DNA from: Rhodamnia argentea
Taxonomy: Eukaryota > Streptophyta > Magnoliopsida > Myrtales > Myrtaceae
Reading direction: 5' to 3'
Length of the DNA: 64,000 nucleotides
NCBI RefSeq assembly: GCF_020921035.1
Contig: NC_063150.1
Location: 10,230,001-10,294,000, forward strand
Shown: one piece after another, positions 36,292 to 46,837 of the stretch
Position numbering within the stretch: position 1 is the first letter of the stretch
Layout: each line of letters starts with the position of its first letter
Notes under the pieces: model-generated
The model's database searches: none
Seen by the model: only the letters and a program-made list of their open reading frames with translations
Told to the model about the DNA's origin: nothing
Made by a program: the position numbers and the translations under genes

Positions 36292-39200
36292 ACCTCAAGT
36301 GAGAGGCTAGCGATGTCCGACTCTTTGTAGATGAAGTTTCTCGAACTATTTGCCTCTGTGCCAGTTTTGCTATCTAGCAAATCTTTTGTTTCACTTGAAC
36401 TTTCTTCCTCATTTGCCCCTGTGCTAGTTTTACTATCTAGCAAATTTTCTGTTTCACTTGAACTTTCTTCCTCTTTGCTTGTTTCGCTATCTTCATGCCA
36501 AATCTCATAGAGCAGAGTTGGATCCAGCAAATGGTCGTCTTGAAGCAGAACCTCCAAATCGTCCTCTAGTGGCTTGCATATTAGTCGAAATCCACACTTT
36601 TTCACAATTACACCACCCGATGCTCTTACGCCAAACTGGAAAGAACTCGAGTCATTGGGACCAAAATCGATCTTTTCCCATATCTCCTCTGCATCGAAAA
36701 AGTCAAGCCACACATGATCTGAATGCAATGGACTGACTGTCGTTGTCACTGCAATTGTATTCTTGAATTTGCCGTTAACGTATGGAATTAGCCTCAATTT
36801 GACACTTCCTTGTCCTTGCTCTGCCCGGAATACAACACCGCAAGCTAATCCTAGGAATTTCTTATACAAGTCCTTTGAAGCCACGAAAGATATATAACCC
36901 TCTTTATCAGGGAGCAACCACCGTGGCATCTCTCCTCCAGGTAGACTAAAATCGCTCCAAAATGTGCTGCGAAGCTTCTGTCATAGATGTAGACTGTTAG
37001 ATAGTTTTTCAAAGTTGGCACCTAAAAAAGAGGAGTTTCATTAAGTGGGTAGTCCTAGAGTTCAGCTATAGTTTAGCAATATCATTACGAAGATGGCTAC
37101 TACTTAATTGGTGGAAACAAGGCATTTATTGTTGAAGTTTTTCGTTGGGCGATCCTTGTAATCCTACAGCGAGCTAGAGTTATACAAATAAAGAGAATAT
37201 CCATTTCGCTGCCTTATAGCCTCTTCCACTACATATGCAGAATCACTTTCTCCATGTTTGCTTTTCTTAATTAGCCCACTGATCCAGTATTTTCAGCCTC
37301 TCACAATATACAACACTTGGTGCAAACCACCATGTAGACGACTCCATATTAATCACAGAGAGAGCGAGAGAGACTAACCTCAGGATTAACCTCGGGCTTG
37401 AACAAATCATTCATGGTGAGCCCATTACGGGCCAGTTCATGGCATGAAGTCAAGTGAATATTCTCAACCTCACATATGTCGGAGGGAACTTTAATAAGAG
37501 ATTCGCAACTTTCTGCGTACAGATCAACCAATTGCCCTGGAATCTGAAGGATCTCTTGTAGTTGTCGGCATTCCGAAACATCCAACAAGGACAAATTATG
37601 TAGTCGCCCGAATGTAGGAAGGTGAGTAAAATTGTTTCCCGACAAAGTCAAATGTCTTAAGTATGGAAAACAGGAATGATTTTCTAGGAACTCTACTTCT
37701 AATAGATTGCATCCGTCAAGGCTTAAAATCAGTAACTTAGGAAAACCCGTCTTGCTATGGAGATCACTCGAATCCTCCTCCTCCTTTGGGAATTTGATTA
37801 GTTTTGAACAGCCATCAAGCCGTAGGCTCTCAAGACTTGGCAACCTGTAAATGCTAGACGGAAGGACTGCCAGTTTTTTGCAATTAACTAAACTCATATT
37901 TTCCAAAGAGATGAGATTTTCTATGGATGCTGGAAGTTCCTCGATAGAAGTCCCTTTTAAATAAAGTTCTTGCAACCCTTCCATTTTATCCGGAATATCA
38001 GGGAATCTTCCCAACTTTGAGCAACCAGTAAGATTGAGAAGTTGAAGATTCTTGGACCGAAGCACATCAGAGAGATGATGAAGGTTAGAGCACCCTTTCA
38101 AATTCAACATCTGTAACTTGGCATGGTATGCAACTGATTCGTGAGCACGCTCCAAGTTTTTGCACCCATGGAGATCCAGTTCCACGAGATTTGGAGTCAA
38201 ATTGAGGTCCGGCATACAAACCACCGACGGACATTCACTGAAGTTAAGGAACTTCAAATTTTTAAAGTCCTGCAAGAAACATCCCGACGGGAAAGAAGAA
38301 ACGGAGATAAAAATATGTAATAAAAAACAGTTGATCCGTCGAATATCTAAATTCGATCCTATCAATGATGCAAGAAAGTAATGGAAATTCGCACAACACA
38401 AGAATTTACGTGGTTCGGCAGCGGAGATGTTCCGCCTACCTATGTCCACGGGGAGATGAGATCTGTTTCACTAATAACGTAGAAAAGTGTACAGCCGCTC
38501 TTTCTCACACCCTCTCTATATAATAGAGACCTGTTTCGCCCTAAATATACATAGCGAAACCCTATATGGCACAAATTACAAAATTGCCTACATAGCCTAA
38601 AATATTTAATTTTCCCATAGAAATCCTTCTATAACCGAACATAAAACGTCTGCGGCGGCTCGGGGGCGCTGCCCCCGCGAACCCCGCCGGGGCGGCCCCC
38701 TCGGACCCCCTTGCTGTCCGGTCGCGGGGGCCTTTCGGAACCGCCTCATAATCTCTTGGATAACAGAATACAAGACATCAACCTCAACATGATCATCATT
38801 CAATTTCAAGCCACATGTTGATCAGAATTCAGTTGATCATATGGTGTTATATAGAGCATTCCCTCTCCTTTTTCAAATACGAGTTTAATAAGCGATCCTT
38901 GGAAATTGGCCAGAAGAGAAGATAAACAAAAAAATAATGTCGTGTAATGCCACATACACGAGAGTTCTATCAAGCGACGTAGAAGAGTAATCATTCCAAT
39001 GCTAAGTGGCGTGACCACTTCCTACATATCCGTGCAGCAAAAATGCTCCTAATTCAGGGAGGAAGGGAGTGTGTGAAAGCTCAAGAGGGAGCACATGAGC
39101 CACGGTCAATCCTTTGGCAACTAATTCATCACATGAATTTAAGCTAACATAGGTGGCACTTGATAGATCTGCAATCTTATGCAGGGATACGCAACCTGCC

Positions 39201-42200
39201 GCAAAGGTGGTGGACATCACTTAGTAGGTCGTATGGTGGCTGGTTGATCAATTTTCCAGAATCGCTCATTTTGTACCATGTAGTAAGACCCTCAATGCGT
39301 TACGTGCTGCTGAACTTTACATTAGTGAAATTGTGTGTCCACGTGGTATTCCGAAGAAAACCCCTTATGTCAAGTTTATCAGTCACTTTTGCCATACATT
39401 ATGAACAATGGGGACTTAAAGCCTCAGTTTAGTTTTGCTAGCCATCTTATTAAGGAGTTATATCAGAAAACATGTTAAACAACGGGATTTATTACTGGTT
39501 CATGCTCAGTTTGCATATAATGAGTCGGTGATTCAAAACCATTCGAAAATACCAATTTGAAGTTGTGTGCCGAAAGCATCTTTTTAAATCCTTAGGATCT
39601 TACATCTTTTTATGATTGCGTTAGTCTTGATTACAATTTGACAGCATTGTTGCCTCTTTGAGTCTCGTACTTGAGGTACATTATCTTTTCTTTATTTGGA
39701 GGTTACTCAAAGGTATTCTAGGCTCCTAGTAGTAGGTGCCCTCTGGTCTCCCATTGTAAGCACACTTAATTTATACAACGAAGTTTCCTCCTATTTTTTC
39801 TTGGTCATTCTCTTAGTCCCTTTGGTGGATTCATGAGCGATCAAGAGAGTGCCGCATCCTTCAAGTGGCCTACATAGTCTCTTCCTTTCCTCCTTAGTGG
39901 GGTTTTTCCTCTTCATAGCACATTCATCATTGAATTTTTTTAACTCATGTCACCAGTCAGTTCTTATTCTAATTTAAGTTCATCCTTTTTATAATCTTTG
40001 GTACTGGTAACATTTTGAAAATGAGATTGGACTTTTTTATTGGATCTTTTTTGTTGGAATCGACAATTAAGATTCACATAGGAAAGTGCTCAATACTCCC
40101 CTAAAACGGGAAGATTCCACTTATGTTGATTCATGCAGTAGATCGACATCCTGTATTAAATGTTTTAATCAAATCTAAACAATTTAATAGATGCAGATGT
40201 TTCTTGAGCACATTAACGAGCATCATCAGAATTAGTAATCGTTGCATTCAAAGTTTTCCATAAGACATATATGTATCCATAATCACATGCATGCAGATTT
40301 AGATAAATAAAAGATAAGAAAAGAAAGACAATTCATATAAATGCACACCTTAAATTGCTCCCTTGCCACTTGGACGTTGCTGTTGCGCAGATCAAGTCCC
40401 ACCAACTTCTTCGGACCGGAAGAGAATTCGGGAACCCAAGGAGGACATTCAGGCCATTCAAACCATCTCAATTCATTAGGAAGACAGATGGGACCTTGGA
40501 AAGCGTTATGCACATTAATCATGATGAGCAACCTCAATCTTCTCATGTTTCTGAAAGCATTGGGACCTATGTATATTGCTTCTGTCTGGGGTAAATCCAA
40601 AACTATGGCTTTTATTGCATTTGTTCCCTGCATTTTTAGAAGTTGCATTGCAATTAATATGCGAAGTCAGAGAACAAGAGAGTAAAATCAGTGTTTAAAC
40701 TGCCAAAACTTACCATATCCCCTGACAGAACATCATGGACATCTTCACAAAGCCATAACCTGCTGCGTCTTCCAGGATCATCGCTGCATTCTTGTTTGAC
40801 AATATCCGTTCCCATCAACTGAATCAAGTCATGCATCTGTAGTGTCTCCGTTTCTCTATGTGTTTCTCTATGTGTTGAGGGCTTTTTAACAGTTATTAAG
40901 GACTTCTCAACAAGAACTTGTACTCCAATCATTGCGTCAAAGCTGCAACTGTTAAGGACCTTCATAATGTACTCTGTAGATCGCCCCTTGAAGAAACATG
41001 CAATGTCAAGGAATATCTCCTTTGCATAGTCCTCTAGTCCATCATAACTTAACTTGAGGACATCATTGATGGTTTTGTCAGGACTTTTGGCAAGTTTATT
41101 CATTGCACTTTCCCACTCTCGTTCTCTTCTACCACGTAGGAAAGAGCCCAATACCTCAAGTGCTAAAGGAAGTCCATTAGCATAACGCAAAGCACTGTAG
41201 ACAAGATCCCTCCTTATCACTATTTCGTTATTTCTAAGAAAAGCATGTTTCTTGAATAGATCAAGAGCTTTGTCATACTCTAGAGTTTTAACTTCATAGA
41301 TATGATCTTTATCTATCCCATGGAGAGTTAATAGATGGTTATCTCTAGTAGTGATGATGATTCTGCTTCCTTTACCAAACCATTCAGGCTCTCCAGCTAA
41401 AGCACTTAACTGCTTCACGTCATCGACGTCGTCGAGAACAAGGAGAACTTTCTTGCGGCAAAGTCTATCTTGCATCAAATTAATTCCTCCATCAACACTA
41501 AACACTGTTAGCCCTTTTCCCAGTAATATCTCGGACAACAATCTTTCTTGCAAAGGAACTAAATCCTTGGAATCTTTTGAAGTTTCCCGGACGTTTGCCA
41601 AAAAACATGTAGCCTCAAATCCTCTAAAGATATCATTATAAAGGGCTTTTGCTAATGTTGTTTTTCCTATGCCTCCTGGTCCCCATAATCCTATCATGAG
41701 AACATCATCCTCAGACTCAAGATTTAACATTGATTCCAGCTCTACAACTCGTGGATATATTGCAACTGGATGCTTGGCAACATGTAAGGGTGTTCGGCCT
41801 AGCTGCATAGAGATCTCTTTCACGATTTTCTTTATAAGCTTTGCTTCATCTCTGATAAAATCCGGAAAGGTACTTCAGACATAATTAACTTTCATGGGAA
41901 GAAAGAAGAAGATGTGATTCAGCATCTAAAAGGAAATAACGAAGCAGCGTCACTTGTATCACTACTTAGTACTCACTTGTCCTTCAATTCCCACCCAGAC
42001 AAGCTACCGGCATCAAAGAGAGCCTTCTTCCATCTCTTCACTTTCTCCGAATCTTTCCCGAGCTTGCTCTCGTGCTTAACCATAGCTTCTCGGTAGCTCT
42101 GTCTCGGCGTTCTCACCTCCCGGGATTCCACTTTGTAAAATACGGGAAAGACCACGAGGTCTCTTCGCTCCTTGCACTCCATGATCTTTGCCACTTCTTC

Positions 42201-42449
42201 CAAGCACCACGGCGAGGAAGCATAGTCCTTGGAGAAAACGACGATCGCGATGCGCGAGTCCTCGATTGCCTTTGTAAGAGCCGGCGATATCTGCTCTCCT
42301 TTCCGGAGCTCCTCGCTGTCGACGTAGGCATAGATTCCTCTACGGTCAAGAGCCGTGTGGAGATGGCCGAGGAAGCTGTTCCGGACGTCCGTTCCTCTGA
42401 AACTCAGGAAGACATGGTAATTCCCTCTCGGGTTCGAAGAAGCAGCCAT
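35194..42449 (-). CDS. TNL B: TIR-NB-LRR immune receptor with two C-JID domains and an expanded linker
   Basis: Seven exons join in phase: 42449-41977, 41851-40714, 40627-40349, 38269-37379, 36977-36294, 36219-36124 and 35781-35194, about 1,382 residues. TIR (YHVFLSFRGTDVR; Glu85 in SPWCLEEV) is followed by NB-ARC with GPGGIGKTT (215-223), LLVLDDVDD, GSRIIITTRD, GLPLALEVLGSF, and MHD at 497-499. LRR exons are about 538-927. The first C-JID (PGGEMPRWLLP) is in exon 5 and the second (PKGEMPEEFIL) in exon 7. Differences from TNL A are 11 extra residues just before the MHD motif (THRETHRE), a 21-residue tandem repeat in the acidic linker of exon 5, a 32-codon extra exon, and a long intron 3 holding transposon debris. 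All catalytic and nucleotide-binding motifs are intact. The extra exon (36219-36124) rests on splice sites and phase only. Confidence 0.92.
36242..36288 (-). repeat. (CT)n microsatellite next to the donor of TNL B exon 5
   Basis: A pure GA run on the plus strand lies next to the intron start GTAAAACTCTCTC on the minus strand. A shorter run at 36106-36120 follows the donor of the next exon (GTATCTCTCTC), and an imperfect one at about 37357-37373 follows exon 4. Confidence 0.85.
36330..36475 (-). repeat. 63-bp in-frame tandem repeat in TNL B exon 5
   Basis: Two adjacent 63-base units encode closely similar 21-residue acidic segments, each with EEESSSETxxLLDSKTxT. TNL A has one related, more diverged unit (KEESSRATEDLQDSET). 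The expansion lies in the linker after the first C-JID domain. Confidence 0.85.
38318..38790 (-). mobile_element. LTR-like fragment, minus orientation
   Basis: Read on the minus strand it contains GAACCACGTAAATTCTTGTG near its 3' end, a motif I associate with the U5 end of plant copia LTRs, and a GC-rich patch (38648-38732) of GGGGGC and GCCCCC palindromes. Ends near TGTTGAG and ATTACA are plausible, but flanking duplications were not found. Confidence 0.45.
38806..39220 (-). pseudogene. TNL C-terminal fragment, broken
   Basis: The frame 39220-39002 has AAGCVSLHKIADLSS and SLNSCDELVAKGLTVAHVL, matching the end-of-LRR signature of the flanking TNLs (SCHELARNGLTMNDLF). It continues in another frame at 39018-38806 (FQGSLIKLVFEKGEGM). 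It has no TIR or NB-ARC part and is frameshifted. It is clearly more diverged from TNL A and B than they are from each other, so it comes from another TNL subfamily. Confidence 0.6.
39469..39600 (+). pseudogene. Gypsy-type retrotransposon pol remnant
   Basis: The plus strand reads KQRDLLLVHAQFAYNESV then, after a frameshift, FEVVCRKHLF. This resembles the conserved HAEFAYN...PFEVVYG segment downstream of the Ty3/gypsy integrase core. Only about 45 codons survive. Confidence 0.6.
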
Positions 42450-42470
42450 TAGAGGAGCTGAAGGTTGATT

Positions 42471-43960
42471 TGCTTGCCCGCAGGATGTGTACTGTCTGGT
42501 CGGGTTGCAGCTCTCTCTCTCTCTCTCTCGTTTATGTATGGCTTTGTTCTTTTGACCATGTGATGTGACCTTGTCGAATCACGCGGCGGCCGCCAGAATG
42601 GGAAAAAGACCAAGAAAAGTTGGAATTGCGATGCAGATTTTTCAGAGAAGAGAACCGGTCATGGCGGAAGACTTCTCCTGGAACAGTGTCTTCACATTCA
42701 AGTGGGACCTTTTCTCAAATTACAGTAAAAAAAATAAAATTAAATCAGCGAGAAAAAAAAAAATGCGCTCATTAGAAATAAACGTAGGCCTTCTACTAGC
42801 TATATCGCTAATGTAAAACATTCTTCGCTAACTATGTAGTTACTTTGTAAAATTTTATCGTAAATTGAAAACTAATTTCCAATACACACTAAAATAATTT
42901 AAAATATACTATTTTTTTAGCATGTCATAAATGAAACACAAATTTTAATACATTATGTTTGAAGTTCGATTGAAGTATGGGACAGTTCTCATATTAAGAA
43001 CTTATTTTTTTCTTTAAATGTTGCGTTGTCCAAAATACATACAAACATAGCAGCCGAATAATAAAATTATCCACTGAAAAAAAAAAAAACAAATTATCCT
43101 CCTTGATACAAAGTACAAGTCCTTCACTATCATTTTGTAGCTTTTGTCCTAAATCAAAAAGGATTTTTACCCACACCTTCACGTGCAGATATTTACATTT
43201 TGTGACGCACGGCTACGAATTTATTTATTATCATCCACAAGTTGGATGCCATCATCTTCTGTGACATTTTTTGCAGAAGATTGAAATATATAAAATCTAG
43301 AAAATTTAGGCCCAAATTTATGAAAATGAGGTAAAACTAGCCTCATATAAGCTTATTCCATTTTTAGGGATTTTCTAAATTTTTTGTGATTTTTTAAAAA
43401 TTTTCAAATATTTTTTTTGAAATTTTTTATTTTTATTTTTATTTTTATTAGGTTGAGGGAAAAATAAGGAGAAAACAGAAAAGGAAAAAGAAAAGATATG
43501 AGATTTCATTTTATTTTGTGATTTTCAAAAGTGATTCTTTTTTCCGGAATAATTTTTTTTTAATTCTGAATTTTGCTCTAAAATTAATTATGATTTTCTA
43601 AAACGGATTTCGGAAACAGAATCAAAATCAAATTTATTTGCGTTACCAAACGCGATTCTCATCTTTTTTTCTTTTTGTTTCCAAAATCAGAATGAGAAAA
43701 TGAGAATAGTTATCATGAAGACCCTTGAAGCCGCGGAAAGAAAATTTGCATCGTTCAACAAAACGAACACAATGTTAGGAATTATAAAATTGAAGAAGAG
43801 GGCGACACTTTTCAGACGTGCACTTGACATGTTAAAATATCAGCGGAGCGCGCACTACTTCCATCAATCCACTTCATTGTATCCAGAAGATACGTTTTAA
43901 AATATTAGTGGAGGCAGATGCTTTTATTATTTATTTTTTTTAATTGCTTCTTTTGTTTTC
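42471..43960. other. Spacer upstream of TNL B
   Basis: AT-rich, with a CT microsatellite at 42512-42530. No coding frame supported. Sequence near 43600-43720 (ACCAAACGCGATTCTC and GTTATCATGAAGAC) looks like the end of another MITE-type element whose other end was not located. Confidence 0.35.
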
Positions 43961-44034
43961 CATCAGAAGTGTTGTCGACTTCTGTTTCCTTTTTTGATTT
44001 GTTTTATTGGGGCTTTTTGAAATCCATCATAAGT

Positions 44035-44587
44035 AGGGGTGAGGATGGCCGGATCCAAATCTAGATCCTAAACCCGACCATGTTATAATCGGTTCCCGGT
44101 TTTTAGAGCTGAGAACCGATCCTATTTGTCTTGAAACTTGTTTTGGAACCGATCCTGTTTTTTGGTCCGGTTTCGGGGTTTACCCAAAAACCTATTTTTT
44201 TTATAATCAAAATAATATGAGTATCGATGAAATAAGTAATAAAAATTACAATTCACCAAAAGCAATAATCCAAAATATAATAGATAATACGACAAGATGG
44301 GAAGAAATAGATGACCGAGAGGCGGTGAGGGACGTGAGGCAACCAAAGGGCAAGTGACGATGGACTAGACACTAAGGTTTTTTTTTTTTTTTTGTAATAA
44401 CTAAAAACCGGTTCTAAAATCGGTCCGGGTGGGTCTTCACTTAGAACAGGAAACCGGACCGGTTTCAACCGATTCTCAAAAATTGGAACCGATTCCCGGA
44501 CCGGTTTAAGTAGGAACTAATTCCCGATCATGTTTTTCGGGTGGGCCGATCCGGTTCCGAGTAAACCCGGTCCGGTTGCACACCCCT
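44035..44587. mobile_element. MITE-like element with TAGGGGTG termini
   Basis: The left end TAGGGGTGAGGATGGCCGG pairs with the right end, in reverse TAGGGGTGTGCAACCGG. The interior is rich in CCGGTT and AACCGG repeats (GGTTCCGG, CCGGACCGGTT) able to fold. Flanks ATCATAAG and ATTAGAAG may be a decayed 8-bp target duplication, as expected for a hAT-type element. Confidence 0.65.
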
Positions 44588-45544
44588 AATTAGAAGTGTT
44601 GTCGACTTTTGTGTTGTAAGTACGGGGGGAGTCGCCTGTGTATATATAGAAGCCATTGAAGCAGAATAAGCTGTGTGTGGTCCTCGCATCCATCAGTGTT
44701 CTCCAACAAAATATTTTCTCCATTCATTTTGTGCCTCACTTCTAAATTTCCAAAGGACACCTTGCTTGTTTTGGTTTCAACACACAATTGCCAACATTAA
44801 AATTTGAGCACGTGTTAATATTTTCACTTTCCTAGTGGAGAAACTCATTTTTTTCCATGCGAATAATGTTCGTAGATGACTACAGGGTCGCACGTCTAGC
44901 AGTGCTTAATTGCGTAAGCGTCCGGCAATGCGGAAGCCCATGAGACAACATGCAAATCACGTGAAATAAGTCCAAACCTTTGGCCGGTGCAAATGACTCT
45001 AATTTAAAACAGCTCGTGCCGGTTTTTTTTTTTTTTTCGGGGGCCGAAAAACAGTTTGTACTTAATTAGCGGATTTAAAATGGGCCACTTTTGGTACGCG
45101 GGTCAGAAAAGTTTTGATCGTGCTTAGTAGGGTTCTAAGGAAACATAAAAAAAAATTTCATTCAAGTTTTTAATAGCCGACCAGAATCATTACGTGGATG
45201 GTTAGAAAAATGAGTACAGTAAAAATGAAACCTGCTATTTACCGTTTTACGATGGTCAAGCAACCTCGTTTTGTCGGACAACGCACCAATATTTCATTGG
45301 CTTCCCTTTTGAGGATCTGTACCAAGAGGAACTACATGTGCTTTATGTTGCCCGTTGCCTTTTGCCTCGTAAAGAAACAAGCGGTGAAAAATCCTCTCGG
45401 TCATTCCCTCAACGGCGCCGTTACGTTAAGACGGACGCATCTATGTGTATCAATCCATACATAAAGGGAACAGGCTTGCCGGTCTCAGAGCCACTCCGGA
45501 GATAAGGTAATTTTGTCAGAGTCCCACGTAAGCAATTGTTCGGG
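44588..45544. other. Gene-free spacer
   Basis: No coding frame supported. The plus-strand frame at 45198-45464 has no recognisable domain. Confidence 0.35.
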
Positions 45545-46735
45545 GAGAATTGTCGGATAAAACAAAGTCCCAGACTTTTTACACTTTTATTAATTTAATC
45601 TTAAATTTTTTAATATTGTCAATTCACTCTTAAATCTTTTTGTATTTGTACAAATTCAATCCATTCATTCTAACAAAAAAAAAATAAAAAATTCAATCCA
45701 TTTGACCATCTTTGACCGGCCGCCACTCACACAAATGTCAGTTGGCGTTGACGTGAATAATTTTTAATAATATTTTAATATTTTTTCGAATTATTATTTT
45801 ATTATTTTATTTTCTTTATTTTTCCTTTCTTCTTCCTCTAGCTAGTCGCCAGCGTTAGGCAAAGGTCGGCCTCCCCCGGCCATGGTGAGGCCGGACCTCA
45901 TCTAGATCCGGCATGCAAGTCTCGTGCTCGAAGGGCTCAAGCTTAATGACGAGCTCTCTCCCAACTCACTAACTCGTCTCAACTAGCCCGAATCCTAAGC
46001 CAACGGAATGATTCCCTCGCCGTTGTCGGCCGAGGCTAGACTTGGCCCGGATCTAGCACGGGAGTCTCGTCCTCGAAGGCTCAAGCTCGGCGGCGAGCTC
46101 TCTCCCAACTCATCGACTCGCCTCGACTAGTTCCGAGTCCTAAGCCGCCAGAACAACTCACTCATCGGCCTAATCCCCGACCTTTCTAGCCTCGTCAACC
46201 TCAAGACCCTCCTCCTCGGCCACAACACCTTCACTAGCTCTGTCCCTCTGTTGATCCTCTCGCTCCACCGAGTGAGGACCCTTGACTTATGCTTGATCAA
46301 TCTATTGCCTTCTTGGATGACGGATCCGGGCGAGGTTTGGCCTCGCAACCTCGCCACGGCCGGGCAAGTTTCGCCTAAGGCTAGGGCTAGTTGGACGAGG
46401 TTGATCTTGCTGGCTCTAGCCGCTAGCTAGAGGAACAAGAAAGGAAACAAAAAGCGAAAAAAATGAAAAGAAAAATAATTCTAAAAAATATTAACAAAAT
46501 ATTATTAAAAAATTTCCATGTCAACGTCGGCATCCACATCGGCGCAGGCCGGCAACCATGTCGACGATGGTCGGCTAAAGTTGGCCGGATGCACTAAATT
46601 GGCACAAAACAAAAAATTTAGGACTAAATTGGCACAAATGTAAATGTTTATGATTGAATTAACAAAATTAAAAGGTTTACGATTGAATTAGTAAAAATAA
46701 AATAAGTTTAAGACTTTTTTGATAATTTTCCCCAT
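45545..46735. mobile_element. ~1.2-kb inverted-repeat element carrying a host gene fragment
   Basis: The left arm from GGGGAGAATTGTCGGATA matches, in reverse, the right arm GGGGAAAATTATCAAAAA ending near 46732. The inverted similarity continues for about 120 bases (AATTCAATC, AATATTGTCAATTCA-like and TTTGTACAAATTC-like blocks). ATTGTT occurs beside both ends and may be the target duplication. Long arms plus a gene-derived GC-rich core fit a Pack-MULE-type element. Confidence 0.65.
46140..46330 (+). pseudogene. Captured LRR receptor-kinase ectodomain fragment
   Basis: The plus strand reads [46 protein letters not shown], which is about two and a half plant extracellular LRR units (LxxLxxLxLxxNxFxGxxP). 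It lies inside the inverted-repeat element, has no signal peptide, membrane segment or kinase, and its frame is not maintained outward. It is a captured fragment, not a gene. Confidence 0.65.
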
Positions 46736-46837
46736 TGTTATTTTTTTGGTCAAAATTTTTTTCCCAATTGTTTAAGCTTCTATAAATTGCAATTATTAAA
46801 GTGGGTCTATTTGGTTCATCCAAAATGTCGGTTTGTG

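Larger units (their letters stand above)
38285..40205. mobile_element. Composite insertion in intron 3 of TNL B
   Basis: Similarity to TNL A intron 3 stops just after the acceptor side of exon 4 (GCAAGAAACAT) and resumes at about 40205 (GAGCATCATC). Between them lie an LTR-like segment (about 38318-38790), a degenerate TNL 3' fragment (38806-39220), a gypsy pol remnant (39469-39600) and unassigned AT-rich DNA. It seems to be nested debris rather than one element. Confidence 0.7.
32529..42470. repeat. Segmental duplication, copy B (TNL B plus 3' flank)
   Basis: Co-linear with 24241-31440 but about 2.7 kb longer. The difference is mainly an insertion of about 1.9 kb in intron 3 (38285-40205), an element end at 32796 and an extra exon at 36124-36219. 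Exons 1 and 3 have exactly the same lengths in both copies (473 and 279 bases). Confidence 0.9.

Noticed and set aside
38640..38740. Very GC-rich patch suggesting bacterial DNA or an rRNA piece
   Set aside because: It has no rRNA signature and sits inside an LTR-like segment; palindromic GGGGGC patches occur in plant LTRs.
46140..46330. LRR receptor kinase gene
   Set aside because: Only about two and a half repeats survive inside an inverted-repeat element, with no signal peptide or kinase.
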